Made by a program: the position numbers and the translations under genes
Assembly: GCF_022354825.1 (NCBI RefSeq)
Contig: NZ_CP031168.1
Coordinates: forward strand, 2,047,501 to 2,111,500
Direction: 5' to 3'
Length of the DNA: 64,000 nucleotides
From: Paenibacillus sp. H1-7
GTDB lineage: Bacteria > Bacillota > Bacilli > Paenibacillales > NBRC-103111
Shown: positions 50,751 through 58,592 of the stretch, piece by piece
Layout: the number at the start of each line of letters is the position of its first letter
Position numbering within the stretch: position 1 is the first letter of the stretch
Notes under the pieces: generated by a model
What the model was told of the DNA's origin: nothing
What the model saw: only the letters and a program-made list of their open reading frames with translations
Databases searched by the model: none

Positions 50751-50788
50751 AAAAATCCCTGGCAGATTGCGGTCCGCCGGGTTTTTTG
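50751..50788 (+). terminator. Terminator of the pyrD-alarmone synthetase operon
   Basis: CCCTGGC and GCCGGG arms with mismatches, A-run before and TTTTTT after; an imperfect intrinsic terminator. Confidence 0.55.
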
Positions 50789-50844
50789 CTGTTTTCGGAT
50801 AATAATTAAGATCAGACACAAATACATGAGTTTGAGACATTAAG

Positions 50845-50868
50845 TTGGAAACGCTTCCGATATACAAT
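50845..50868 (+). promoter_or_regulatory. cre-like site over a promoter
   Basis: TTGGAAACGCTTCCGA (50845-50860) matches the CcpA cre consensus WTGNAARCGNWWWCAW at most positions (two mismatches in the right half) and directly precedes a -10 (TACAAT, 50863-50868). It suggests carbon catabolite repression of the solute-binding lipoprotein gene. Confidence 0.5.
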
Positions 50869-50933
50869 GAAAGAGTCTTGTAACCGTTGTCATAAAGTTG
50901 TAATCATTTCATAACAAACCGAGGGGGATTTAT

Positions 50934-52262
50934 GTGAAAAAGCTTTATGTAACTATGCTTGCATTATGTTGTACGGTGTCTTTAGCGGGCTGCAGCGGGA
51001 GTGCCAAGCCTGCAGACACGCCGGCCGTGTCAGAAACCAAGCCGAACGATGCGATACCCGAGCTGAGCAAGGACCCGGTCACGGTCAAAATTATGGCCAG
51101 CGGCGGCATGTTCTCGGATGATGAGGTTCAAAAATATATCGTAGAGCCGGTAAAGAAAAAATACCCACAAATTACAATTGAACGAATCAATGCATCGGCC
51201 TCCAAGCTCCCCGAGCTGATATCGGCAGGTGAAATTCCTGATATCGTAGCCAACTACCCGGGTCCGATGGGCAGCAATCTGGCGGAGTACAAGCTGATTT
51301 ACAATATGGAGCCATTGATGAAGAAATACCGCTTCGATACGAGCCGGTTTGCTCCGGAAGCATTGGAAACGCTGAAAATTGCGGGCGGACAAGATTATTT
51401 GGCAGGGCTTCCTGCTTACACGAACTCGTTTGCGCTCTTTTATAACAAAGATGTTTTCGATAAATTCGGCATTCCTTATCCGAAGGAAGGCATGTATTGG
51501 GATGAAGTGGCCGAGCTGGCCAAGCAGCTTACCCGCACGGATAACGGCGTCGCCTACCGCGGTATTTTTCCGGACGGCATCGGACGGATCCAGCAGCAGC
51601 TGTCCATTCCTTTTGCCGATTTCAATACGAACAAGTCGCTGCTCGCGAATGATTCATGGAAGGAAGCGTTCACGATCTGGGGATCGCTGTTCAAAATTCC
51701 CGGCCTGACCGAAGGGGACTTCGCAGTGCCTAACGCCGGCAAAAACCAAACGGCATTCGCCTCAGGGACACTGGCTATGATCGCAAGCCACAGCAACCTG
51801 CTCAACACGCTCAAAACGTCCCCGATCAACTGGGATATGGTCACCTATCCGCAGCACCGCAAAGCGCCAGGCATCGGGCAGCGTCTTGACTCTCCGATCC
51901 TGTCCATTTCAGAGCAAAGCAAAGTGAAGGATGCGGCATTCCTTGTGCTGGATACCATCCTCTCCGATGAAGTGCAGAAGGAAATGATGCGAGGCGGACG
52001 ATTGACGGTGCTCAAGGATGAGAAGCTGCGAGCGGAATTTGGCAAAGGGCTGAAGGAATTCGAAGGGAAAAATCTCGCGGCGATGACCAAGCTGAAGTTC
52101 GCAGTCATGACGCCGTTCAAATATTTGCCGGACGGCGAGGTGGATAAAGTGCTGTCCAAAGCATTTAATGCTTACATCATTGACCAGACGGATATGAATA
52201 CGGCGCTTCGGACGGCCGACGAAGAAATGAACAAGCTTATTCAGGATAAGCTGCGCAAATAG
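50934..52262 (+). CDS. Extracellular solute-binding lipoprotein (family 1)
   Basis: A 442-residue ABC-transporter substrate-binding protein. The signal peptide ends in the lipobox SLAGC (Cys20). The mature part has the sugar-binding-protein arrangement: TVKIMASGG, VKKKYPQITIERINASASKLPELISAGEIPDIVANYPG, then NSFALFYNKDVFDKFGIPYPKEGMYWDEVAELAKQLT and FASGTLAMIASHSNL. It probably captures an oligosaccharide outside the cell. GTG 50934 follows GAGGGGG. No permease or ATPase gene is nearby, so it is an orphan; a cre-like site in the promoter fits a carbohydrate role. Confidence 0.88.
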   Translation: MKKLYVTMLALCCTVSLAGCSGSAKPADTPAVSETKPNDAIPELSKDPVTVKIMASGGMFSDDEVQKYIVEPVKKKYPQITIERINASASKLPELISAGEIPDIVANYPGPMGSNLAEYKLIYNMEPLMKKYRFDTSRFAPEALETLKIAGGQDYLAGLPAYTNSFALFYNKDVFDKFGIPYPKEGMYWDEVAELAKQLTRTDNGVAYRGIFPDGIGRIQQQLSIPFADFNTNKSLLANDSWKEAFTIWGSLFKIPGLTEGDFAVPNAGKNQTAFASGTLAMIASHSNLLNTLKTSPINWDMVTYPQHRKAPGIGQRLDSPILSISEQSKVKDAAFLVLDTILSDEVQKEMMRGGRLTVLKDEKLRAEFGKGLKEFEGKNLAAMTKLKFAVMTPFKYLPDGEVDKVLSKAFNAYIIDQTDMNTALRTADEEMNKLIQDKLRK

Positions 52263-52287
52263 CCGTTGTCAGACGGTACAACGTATG

Positions 52288-52316
52288 AAAGGACTGCCTT
52301 CTCGGGCAGTCCTTTT
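52288..52316 (+). terminator. Terminator of the solute-binding protein gene
   Basis: GGACTGCC-TTCTC-GGGCAGTCC followed by TTTTT. Confidence 0.9.
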
Positions 52317-52337
52317 TGTCAGTTCAACAGGGCACAA

Positions 52338-52847
52338 TCACTGCGCCTTATATTTTTGCAAAAACTGCTTAAACGTGTCCGATGTATGACCTTGCTCGCC
52401 AGGGGAAGCGATTCCGCCTTCGATGCGCTCCACTTCTTTGCCGCCTTTATAGTAGATGAGGGTCGGCGTATATTGAATCTTGTATTTGCCCCATCCGTCT
52501 TCGAATTCCTGCAGGTTAAACTGCTTGACGTCGACGTTCAGCTCTTTGGTTAACGGCGACAGGATGGGAGTCGTTTTTTTACAGTGCGGGCAGGTGGAGG
52601 AGAAGTAATAGAGGAAGAAATCCTCTTTATTGCTCAGCTTCTTGTCCAGATCCGCAGGCAATATGATGTTCTGATAGTTCGGGTCGTCAAGCAGCTTGAC
52701 GGTTTCGGGGTTCAGCTTGTCCGGAGCGATCCCGTAGACGTTGTCCGCATGCTTACCGTATTTCGCTTTGTCCGACTGCATATTCACGACATACAGCGCC
52801 CCGAACAGCACAATGATGATAGATAAATAAATGACGAGCTTCTTCAT
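52338..52847 (-). CDS. Membrane-anchored thioredoxin-like protein
   Basis: A 169-residue extracytoplasmic thioredoxin-fold protein. Residues 4-22 anchor it in the membrane. The active site is SSTCPHCKKT (Cys86, Cys89), a DsbA-like CPHC that favours oxidising activity, and the cis-Pro loop is YTPTLIYYKGGKEVERIEGG. It probably forms or exchanges disulfides in exported proteins, as BdbA does in Bacillus. It is convergent with the solute-binding protein gene and monocistronic; no bdbC-like partner is adjacent. Confidence 0.82.
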   Translation of the reverse strand: MKKLVIYLSIIIVLFGALYVVNMQSDKAKYGKHADNVYGIAPDKLNPETVKLLDDPNYQNIILPADLDKKLSNKEDFFLYYFSSTCPHCKKTTPILSPLTKELNVDVKQFNLQEFEDGWGKYKIQYTPTLIYYKGGKEVERIEGGIASPGEQGHTSDTFKQFLQKYKAQ

Positions 52848-52937
52848 AAAGTCCCTCTTTCTAATAAGAATAGTAAGCTATCTAGGGCTAAATTCGTCCT
52901 GGAAGGCTGATTTTCCTTCATTTATCATACATCAAAA

Positions 52938-54653
52938 ATGAAGGATTTTCGACAAAAGCGTGGAATTATTGAACATGGCGTTTTGGGTACACGGCTTCAG
53001 GAATCGGTGAGGAATGCGGGGAATGGCGCTTTGCGGAATTGGGTCAAAAATATGAACTATTATGTATGGCTGCTGCTTGGAATCGGTTTGCTTGCAGCCT
53101 TGTTTTATTCGATGTATGCCATCCGGCTTCATGAAGTGTACCGGCCCGTCGCCATTAATGCGGCCAATGCACCTCAGGATCATGCGAAAGTGTTCGTGTC
53201 ACCGGTTCCCTACGATGTAGTGGAAGATTATAAAACGAAATATCCGGAACTGCCGCAGTATGATTTTGGCGCATTGAACACAGTGAAGTCCAAAGTAAAC
53301 CGAGGCTTTCTGCTTACGGTCAAGCAGGCTCATGTTATAGGACAATTGAGCGCTCCTGACAGTAAACGGATGGTCTATTTGGTTCGGCGCGAGCACAAGC
53401 AGGACGACGGCGCCTGGACTCAGACTGATATCGTAACCATGGAGCCGCAGAGCGGACAGATGGTGCAGCAGCCTGTCGGATTCGCCTATGGCCGTACAGT
53501 GGAGCCATTCAGCGAGTCGACGAAGCTATGCGGCTTTCTATCCGATCATGAGGTTGTTTATACTACCGTTGTGAATGCCGATCAGGAATGGGTATACCAG
53601 GCCAACGTGTTCGATCTGGAGCGCAAAACCGTGACTCCGCTGATCGAGCTGTTCCGTTATGAGCCGTTGGGAGGCAGCTGGAATCCTCCTGTCCTATATC
53701 ATGCCGTACTGACCTCGGATAACAAGCATCTGTTCGTTCGCGACAGCATCGGCGGCATGACTCATTACAGCCTATCCACCGGAGCGAAAAAGCAGCTGAT
53801 CAACGGAACGCAGGAAGTGCGTCCTGGCGAACGATTCGAGCTGCCTAACAGCAGTTTGGCGATATATGGCTTAAACCGGTATCAAAGCGATATGAGCTGG
53901 ATCGATTTGAACGAAGGAGCGGTGAGACAGCCTTTTGCCGCGGAGCAAGGGTTCATCGATCCGGGAACGGATGCAAAAGGAAAAGTGATGTATTATAATT
54001 TTACATATGATCGGGCGCCGGAGCATCTGATGAGCTTCGACAACCGGACGCTGCTCGCTTCCAGCGGGGTGCAGCTTGCCGATTTTCAGGGCAAGAAGCT
54101 GCAGCGCTTCGCGTTATCTAAAGAATCGAAGGAGTGCCTGGAATTCGGAGGGTACAGCGAGAGCAAGAACAGCGTTCTGCTCCATAAGTACGTCACCGCA
54201 GTCAACAGCAAAGGACAGCCTTACAAAAAGACGCTGCAATGGCTTACCGGCGACATAGCGACAGGCGCGATGTCTGAATTGAGCAGAGTGGACGTCCCGG
54301 ACGGCTGGGATCGAAGCGAGGTCGTATTCGGCACAATCAGTACAAGCCCTTCTACATCCGCATCGGAGGAGCAGGTTTTCGTCAATTTTGCCGATCGTCT
54401 CTATTACATGAGCCATTGGAAAACAAGACAAGTCGCCCTGAAGCAGGAAGACGATGTGATTACGTTTGTCGATGAGCCGAGCAAAAGAGTGTTCGTCAGC
54501 TCTTTTACGCGTCCGGATCTCCTGGTTGCAGCCTTCAGCTATAAGAAATATAATTGGGACAATCCGGAATTCGGCTGGCTGAGCGGCGGATGGATGGCCC
54601 GTCATCAGACGCTGCCTGAAGGGGACAAATTATTCTTTTTTCAAATCAATTAG
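52938..54653 (+). CDS. Uncharacterised membrane-anchored extracytoplasmic protein
   Basis: A protein of 571 residues (533 if it begins at ATG 53052), not recognised. One transmembrane helix (YYVWLLLGIGLLAALFYSMYAI, about residues 41-62) is followed by about 500 extracytoplasmic residues made of repeated beta-strand-rich units with conserved aromatic and Asp positions (VTMEPQSGQMVQQPV, VFDLERKTVTPLIELF, IDLNEGAVRQPF), suggestive of a beta-propeller. The N-terminal 38 residues are basic. No clear SD precedes either start. It lies 30 bases before an RsmF-like gene, possibly co-transcribed. Function unknown. Confidence 0.6.
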   Translation: MKDFRQKRGIIEHGVLGTRLQESVRNAGNGALRNWVKNMNYYVWLLLGIGLLAALFYSMYAIRLHEVYRPVAINAANAPQDHAKVFVSPVPYDVVEDYKTKYPELPQYDFGALNTVKSKVNRGFLLTVKQAHVIGQLSAPDSKRMVYLVRREHKQDDGAWTQTDIVTMEPQSGQMVQQPVGFAYGRTVEPFSESTKLCGFLSDHEVVYTTVVNADQEWVYQANVFDLERKTVTPLIELFRYEPLGGSWNPPVLYHAVLTSDNKHLFVRDSIGGMTHYSLSTGAKKQLINGTQEVRPGERFELPNSSLAIYGLNRYQSDMSWIDLNEGAVRQPFAAEQGFIDPGTDAKGKVMYYNFTYDRAPEHLMSFDNRTLLASSGVQLADFQGKKLQRFALSKESKECLEFGGYSESKNSVLLHKYVTAVNSKGQPYKKTLQWLTGDIATGAMSELSRVDVPDGWDRSEVVFGTISTSPSTSASEEQVFVNFADRLYYMSHWKTRQVALKQEDDVITFVDEPSKRVFVSSFTRPDLLVAAFSYKKYNWDNPEFGWLSGGWMARHQTLPEGDKLFFFQIN

Positions 54654-54683
54654 TGCATAGTTGCGGAAAGTTGGACATCGAGT

Positions 54684-56171
54684 ATGGGCAATCAGTTGCC
54701 TGAAGCATTTATGAGTAAAATGGAACAATTATTGGGAGCCGAGTATCCGGCGTTTCTTGCCTCTTATGATGAGGAACGCTGGTACGGGCTTCGTGTCAAT
54801 ACATTGAAATGCAGCGTGGAGCGGTTTCTCGAATTGACATCCATGCAGTTGGAGCCGGTACCTTGGGCTTCCACCGGCTTTTATTACCGCGAGGAGGATC
54901 GGCCCGGCAAGCATCCTTATTATCACGCAGGGCTGTACTATATTCAGGAGCCCAGTGCGATGGCACCCGTTGAACTGCTGGATGTACGTCCAGGCGACCG
55001 GGTGCTCGATTTATGTGCGGCGCCTGGAGGCAAATCGACGCAGCTGGCTTCCAAGCTGGAGGGGCAGGGAGTACTGGTAACTAACGACATTCATCCGGAT
55101 CGGATCAAGGCGTTAGTGAAGAACATCGAGCTGAACGGAGTCCGCAATGCGGTAATTTTGAATGAACGTCCCGAGAAGCTGCAGGTTCCCTTTCGAGGCT
55201 TCTTCGACAAAATTTTGATCGATGCGCCTTGCTCCGGGGAAGGGATGTTCCGCAAGGAAGAGGAAATGGCCAAAGCATGGCAGCCGGCTTGGGTCGACCG
55301 CTACGCCGGAATGCAAAGAGACCTTCTGAAGCAGGCGGCTGCCATGCTGCGCCCCGGCGGAAGAATGGTCTATTCGACCTGTACGTTTTCACCCGAGGAG
55401 AACGAAGAGATGATAGCCGAGTTTCTGCGCGGCCATGCCCATTTTGAAGTCGTTCCGGTTCCTAAGGAGCACGGGCTTCGCCCGGGGAACCCGGAGTGGG
55501 TGGAATATGTTGAGTTTGGCTCCGCCCGAGCGGCGGAGGCTGCAAGGCAGGTAGGAGATTCCGTTAGATTGTGGCCTCACCATTTGCATGGGGAGGGACA
55601 TTTCGTCGCGGTCCTGGAGCATCGGGGGGACAGCGTGCCAGCGCCTACCAAAAAAGAACGGATGCAGGAAGAATGGTTCCCGGGCAAAGGCAAATTCCTG
55701 GACAAAAAATCGTTCAAACGGCAAACCGTAGTCGATTTGGAGCCTTTTTACACCTTCATGAAGGAGATGGCGCCGTCCATCCCTATATCCAATATGATTT
55801 TGCACGGCGAGTACGTGTATGTTGCTCCTGAAGGTTTGCCTGACCTGAGCGGAATCCGCGTCATCCGTCCAGGCTGGTATATGGGAAGCATCCGGAAGCA
55901 GCGGTTCGAGCCGTCCCATGCATTGGCTATGGGATTGCAGAGAGAAGACGCGCAGCGATGGATTTCTTTATCCACTGCTGAAGGAGCCGCCATTCGTTAT
56001 TTGAAGGGCGAGACGCTGGAAATGACCGAGGAGCAAGTAGAGCTAACCGGCGAGATCGCTAAGAAGAAGGGCTATTGTCTTGTTGGGATCGATGGATTCC
56101 CTGTAGGCTGGGGCAAGTGGCTCGACGGACTGCTCAAGAACGAATACCCCCCTGGCTGGAGGTGGACTTAA
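54684..56171 (+). CDS. RsmF-like 16S rRNA m5C methyltransferase (copy 1)
   Basis: A 495-residue RsmB/RsmF family enzyme that methylates C5 of cytosines in 16S rRNA with S-adenosylmethionine. Motif I is LDLCAAPGGKSTQLA, the catalytic Cys pair is in DAPCSGEGMFRK (PC motif) and YSTCTFSPEENE (TC motif). The N-terminal domain contains the family GFYYREEDRPGKHPYYHAGLYYIQEPSAM. The C-terminal part (about 330-495) is the RsmF-specific PUA-like region. A paralogue lies at 58593-59978. It is followed one base later by the pseudouridine synthase start, so both rRNA-modifying genes form an operon. Confidence 0.88.
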   Translation: MGNQLPEAFMSKMEQLLGAEYPAFLASYDEERWYGLRVNTLKCSVERFLELTSMQLEPVPWASTGFYYREEDRPGKHPYYHAGLYYIQEPSAMAPVELLDVRPGDRVLDLCAAPGGKSTQLASKLEGQGVLVTNDIHPDRIKALVKNIELNGVRNAVILNERPEKLQVPFRGFFDKILIDAPCSGEGMFRKEEEMAKAWQPAWVDRYAGMQRDLLKQAAAMLRPGGRMVYSTCTFSPEENEEMIAEFLRGHAHFEVVPVPKEHGLRPGNPEWVEYVEFGSARAAEAARQVGDSVRLWPHHLHGEGHFVAVLEHRGDSVPAPTKKERMQEEWFPGKGKFLDKKSFKRQTVVDLEPFYTFMKEMAPSIPISNMILHGEYVYVAPEGLPDLSGIRVIRPGWYMGSIRKQRFEPSHALAMGLQREDAQRWISLSTAEGAAIRYLKGETLEMTEEQVELTGEIAKKKGYCLVGIDGFPVGWGKWLDGLLKNEYPPGWRWT

Positions 56172-56172
56172 A

Positions 56173-56913
56173 TTGAAACAAACCATGCGTCTGGACAAGC
56201 TGCTCTCGCATGCGGGACACGGTACACGAAGCGAGATCAAAATTCTCGTCAAAAAAGGGCTGGTGCGGGTGAACGATCGTCCAGCGAAAGATAGCGGCGT
56301 ACAGGTCAATCCGCAAAGCGATGTGATAACGGTGAATGGGGAAGCCGTCCGTTACCGCGAGTTCATATACTTGATGCTGAATAAGCCGCAAGGAGTGATA
56401 TCGGCTACGGAGGATACACGCGACCGGACGGTCATAGATTTGTTGGATGAGGAAGTTGTTCATTTCAATCCTTTTCCTGTCGGAAGACTCGACAAGGATA
56501 CGGAAGGACTTCTGCTGCTGACCAATGACGGTAAGCTTGCGCATAATTTGCTGTCGCCCCGCAAGCATGTTCCCAAAACGTATTATGCCGAAGTGGAAGG
56601 GATCGTAACGGAGGAAGACGGACAGGCGTTTGAGCGCGGAGTTGCATTGGATGACGATTATGTAACGATGCCGGCGCAGCTCGTCATATTGAAGACGGAC
56701 AGCTCGGGTTGGTCCAAAATCGAGCTGACCATCATGGAGGGAAAGTTCCATCAGGTGAAAAGGATGTTTCAGGCTGTAGGCAAAAAGGTTACCTTTTTGA
56801 AACGATTATCGATGGGACCCTTGCTTCTGGATGAGCATTTATTGCCCGGGGAATACAGAGAGCTGTCGGAGGAGGAGCTGCTTCAGCTGCAGCATGCGAC
56901 AGCCGTACAGTGA
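56173..56913 (+). CDS. RsuA-family rRNA pseudouridine synthase
   Basis: A 246-residue pseudouridine synthase. An N-terminal S4 RNA-binding domain (RLDKLLSHAGHGTRSEIKILVKKGLVRVNDR) precedes the catalytic domain with PVGRLDKDTEGLLLLTNDG, in which the Asp of GRLDKDT attacks uridine. The C-terminal KFHQVKRMFQAVGKKVTFLKR is the RsuA/RluB/E/F-type motif. It probably acts on 16S rRNA. TTG 56173 is preceded by GGAGGTGG lying across the stop of the methyltransferase gene, so the two are translationally coupled. Confidence 0.9.
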   Translation: MKQTMRLDKLLSHAGHGTRSEIKILVKKGLVRVNDRPAKDSGVQVNPQSDVITVNGEAVRYREFIYLMLNKPQGVISATEDTRDRTVIDLLDEEVVHFNPFPVGRLDKDTEGLLLLTNDGKLAHNLLSPRKHVPKTYYAEVEGIVTEEDGQAFERGVALDDDYVTMPAQLVILKTDSSGWSKIELTIMEGKFHQVKRMFQAVGKKVTFLKRLSMGPLLLDEHLLPGEYRELSEEELLQLQHATAVQ

Positions 56914-56938
56914 GTTCATTGCAATAGTTAATAGGGTG

Positions 56939-56990
56939 AAAAAAGACCTGTGCCTTCGCTGCCCGGCAGCGTGTTAGGCACAGGTCTTCT
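56939..56990 (+). terminator. Terminator of the methyltransferase-pseudouridine synthase operon
   Basis: AAAAGACCTGTGCC and GGCACAGGTCTT form a perfect outer stem with an inner GCTGCC/GGCAGC hairpin, then a T-rich tail. Confidence 0.9.
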
Positions 56991-57032
56991 ATATTTCAAG
57001 GCTAAGAAGCCTTGACTTTGTTGTTTAATGGA

Positions 57033-57125
57033 TTAAAACCAACTTGCGCGGAGAACGATGACCAACAGGATGAACAACACCAAAATGATAGCTGAGTTAG
57101 TATAAAGACCTCCAAGTCCGGACAT
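57033..57125 (-). CDS. YjcZ-family small sporulation protein (second copy)
   Basis: A 30-residue peptide: MSGLGGLYTNS, then the hydrophobic helix AIILVLFILLVIVL and a short RASWF tail. It differs from the copy at 20974-21063 mainly in the N-terminal and C-terminal residues; the central helix is identical. GGAGGA stands about 6 bases before ATG 57125; another ATG two codons upstream abuts the SD. Expected to be a membrane peptide of the forespore or spore. Confidence 0.85.
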   Translation of the reverse strand: MSGLGGLYTNSAIILVLFILLVIVLRASWF

Positions 57126-57373
57126 GCTCATTCCTCCCACATTGTAGATTTATCAAATGATCAAGTTCTGCTAGTTAATGCTGCTGCTGCCTTCAGATTG
57201 AATTCGCTGCTCTAGGTCACTTGCCATCCGATACTTAATTGTATGTGCTCAGGGATGATTCGTATGGACTCCTGCCTTGGTGCATAGTTTTTGGGCTGAA
57301 TAGGAAACGCTAGTAAAGGTGGGCATGTATTGGCATGAGCCCAACAATTCGAGGTCCCTTGGAGGCGAAACCA

Positions 57374-58468
57374 TTGACGGATGTTATGCTTAGGCCGGAT
57401 ATGAAGACGGCAGGCGGCGAAGTAAACGATATTTTGTGGAATCATCAGTTTGTCGGCAGCATGACCCTGGTATACCGCGAGGCAGACCGCATTTGCGGAG
57501 CGATCCAACTGGAGCAGTCGATGCTTCCCCCTCATGCCAAGCAAGCTGTCATGTCAGCCTTGCAGGAACATGTTCAAGCTCTTATAGACGCTATGGGGGT
57601 TGAATCCTGCGATGTGCTGGTGACGTGCAGCGAATACGATCATGTCATATCGACGGACCGGCTGGAGGCCGGTTTCCAAGCGGTAGAGGAAGATTTTGAC
57701 TACGATTATAACCGGGCGGATTTGGATCGGATTGAACACGAAGATCCCGGGATCATGGACGATTACCTCATGTATGTGGAAGAAGAGCATCCGGCATGGG
57801 ACGGGTCTTTGCAAGAAGAGCCTGTCGTTACTACAGATCAGGAATTTGATCCGTATTTCGAGCTCGTCATCATGTCAGAGACACGCAATAAGGTCGAGTA
57901 TCACATTTACGACCAGGAGCAGGAGCTGGTTGCGGAAGTGGACGTTCACGTCCACGGATCGGATGTCAGCGGGACGGTTCACTGGAATGTCGAGCCCGAC
58001 GAGGACGAGATTGAAGCGGTAACGGAGCTGCTGGTGAGCGACTTCGACGAAGATGAGGTAGACACCTTTGTTCTTCATATGGAATGGGAGCAAGACATTA
58101 TCGAAACGATTGAATTGACCCATGAGGACTTGTTGCCTGAAGATACGGCCGTGGATGAATGGAACGATCATGAAGATTACACGATCGTCCTAGCCCGCGA
58201 TGACGGAGATATGCTGACCTATGAAATATATCAGCAGTCTCACGGAGGACTGCCGATCGGAACCGCCACCGTCGATATCAGTTACCGGCAAATTACCGGC
58301 TTCATCGATTTTCGCGAGCCCGGTAACGCCGATGACCGAGAAATGATAGCCGAGCTTCTGATGAAGGAGCTGGATAAGGAGAAAGATTACGAATCGTTCA
58401 ATGTAACGATGCTGTATCAAAATAAGCCGTTCGAAGAACTGATGTTCGAGAGCGATCAGCTTCATTAA
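57374..58468 (+). CDS. Acidic protein of three tandem repeats, unknown
   Basis: A 364-residue, strongly acidic cytosolic protein that I do not recognise. Three units of about 90-100 residues share one pattern: beta-strands of a small domain followed by a long helix, e.g. residues around VEYHIYDQEQELVAEVDVHV...EIEAVTELLVSDFDEDE, and LTYEIYQQSHGGLPIGTATVDI...REMIAELLMKELDKEK; the N-terminal unit is more divergent. The TTG at 57374 has GGAGG 8 bases upstream; an ATG at 57335 has none. The middle contains an Asp/Glu-rich linker. Possible adaptor or binding protein; no catalytic motif seen. Confidence 0.7.
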   Translation: MTDVMLRPDMKTAGGEVNDILWNHQFVGSMTLVYREADRICGAIQLEQSMLPPHAKQAVMSALQEHVQALIDAMGVESCDVLVTCSEYDHVISTDRLEAGFQAVEEDFDYDYNRADLDRIEHEDPGIMDDYLMYVEEEHPAWDGSLQEEPVVTTDQEFDPYFELVIMSETRNKVEYHIYDQEQELVAEVDVHVHGSDVSGTVHWNVEPDEDEIEAVTELLVSDFDEDEVDTFVLHMEWEQDIIETIELTHEDLLPEDTAVDEWNDHEDYTIVLARDDGDMLTYEIYQQSHGGLPIGTATVDISYRQITGFIDFREPGNADDREMIAELLMKELDKEKDYESFNVTMLYQNKPFEELMFESDQLH

Positions 58469-58474
58469 ACATTG

Positions 58475-58513
58475 AAAAACACTCCTAGTGCTTTTTGGCA
58501 AGGAGTGTTTTTG
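58475..58513 (+). terminator. Terminator of the three-repeat protein gene
   Basis: AAAAACACTCCT and AGGAGTGTTTTT form a perfect 12-bp stem around AGTGCTTTTTGGCA. Confidence 0.9.
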
Positions 58514-58592
58514 CAGTTGCTTTGTGCTTGGATGAAGTATCACGTAATGGATTGCCGCTGCGGCTCCACGGATTTGACACGTTTGTTCAAAG

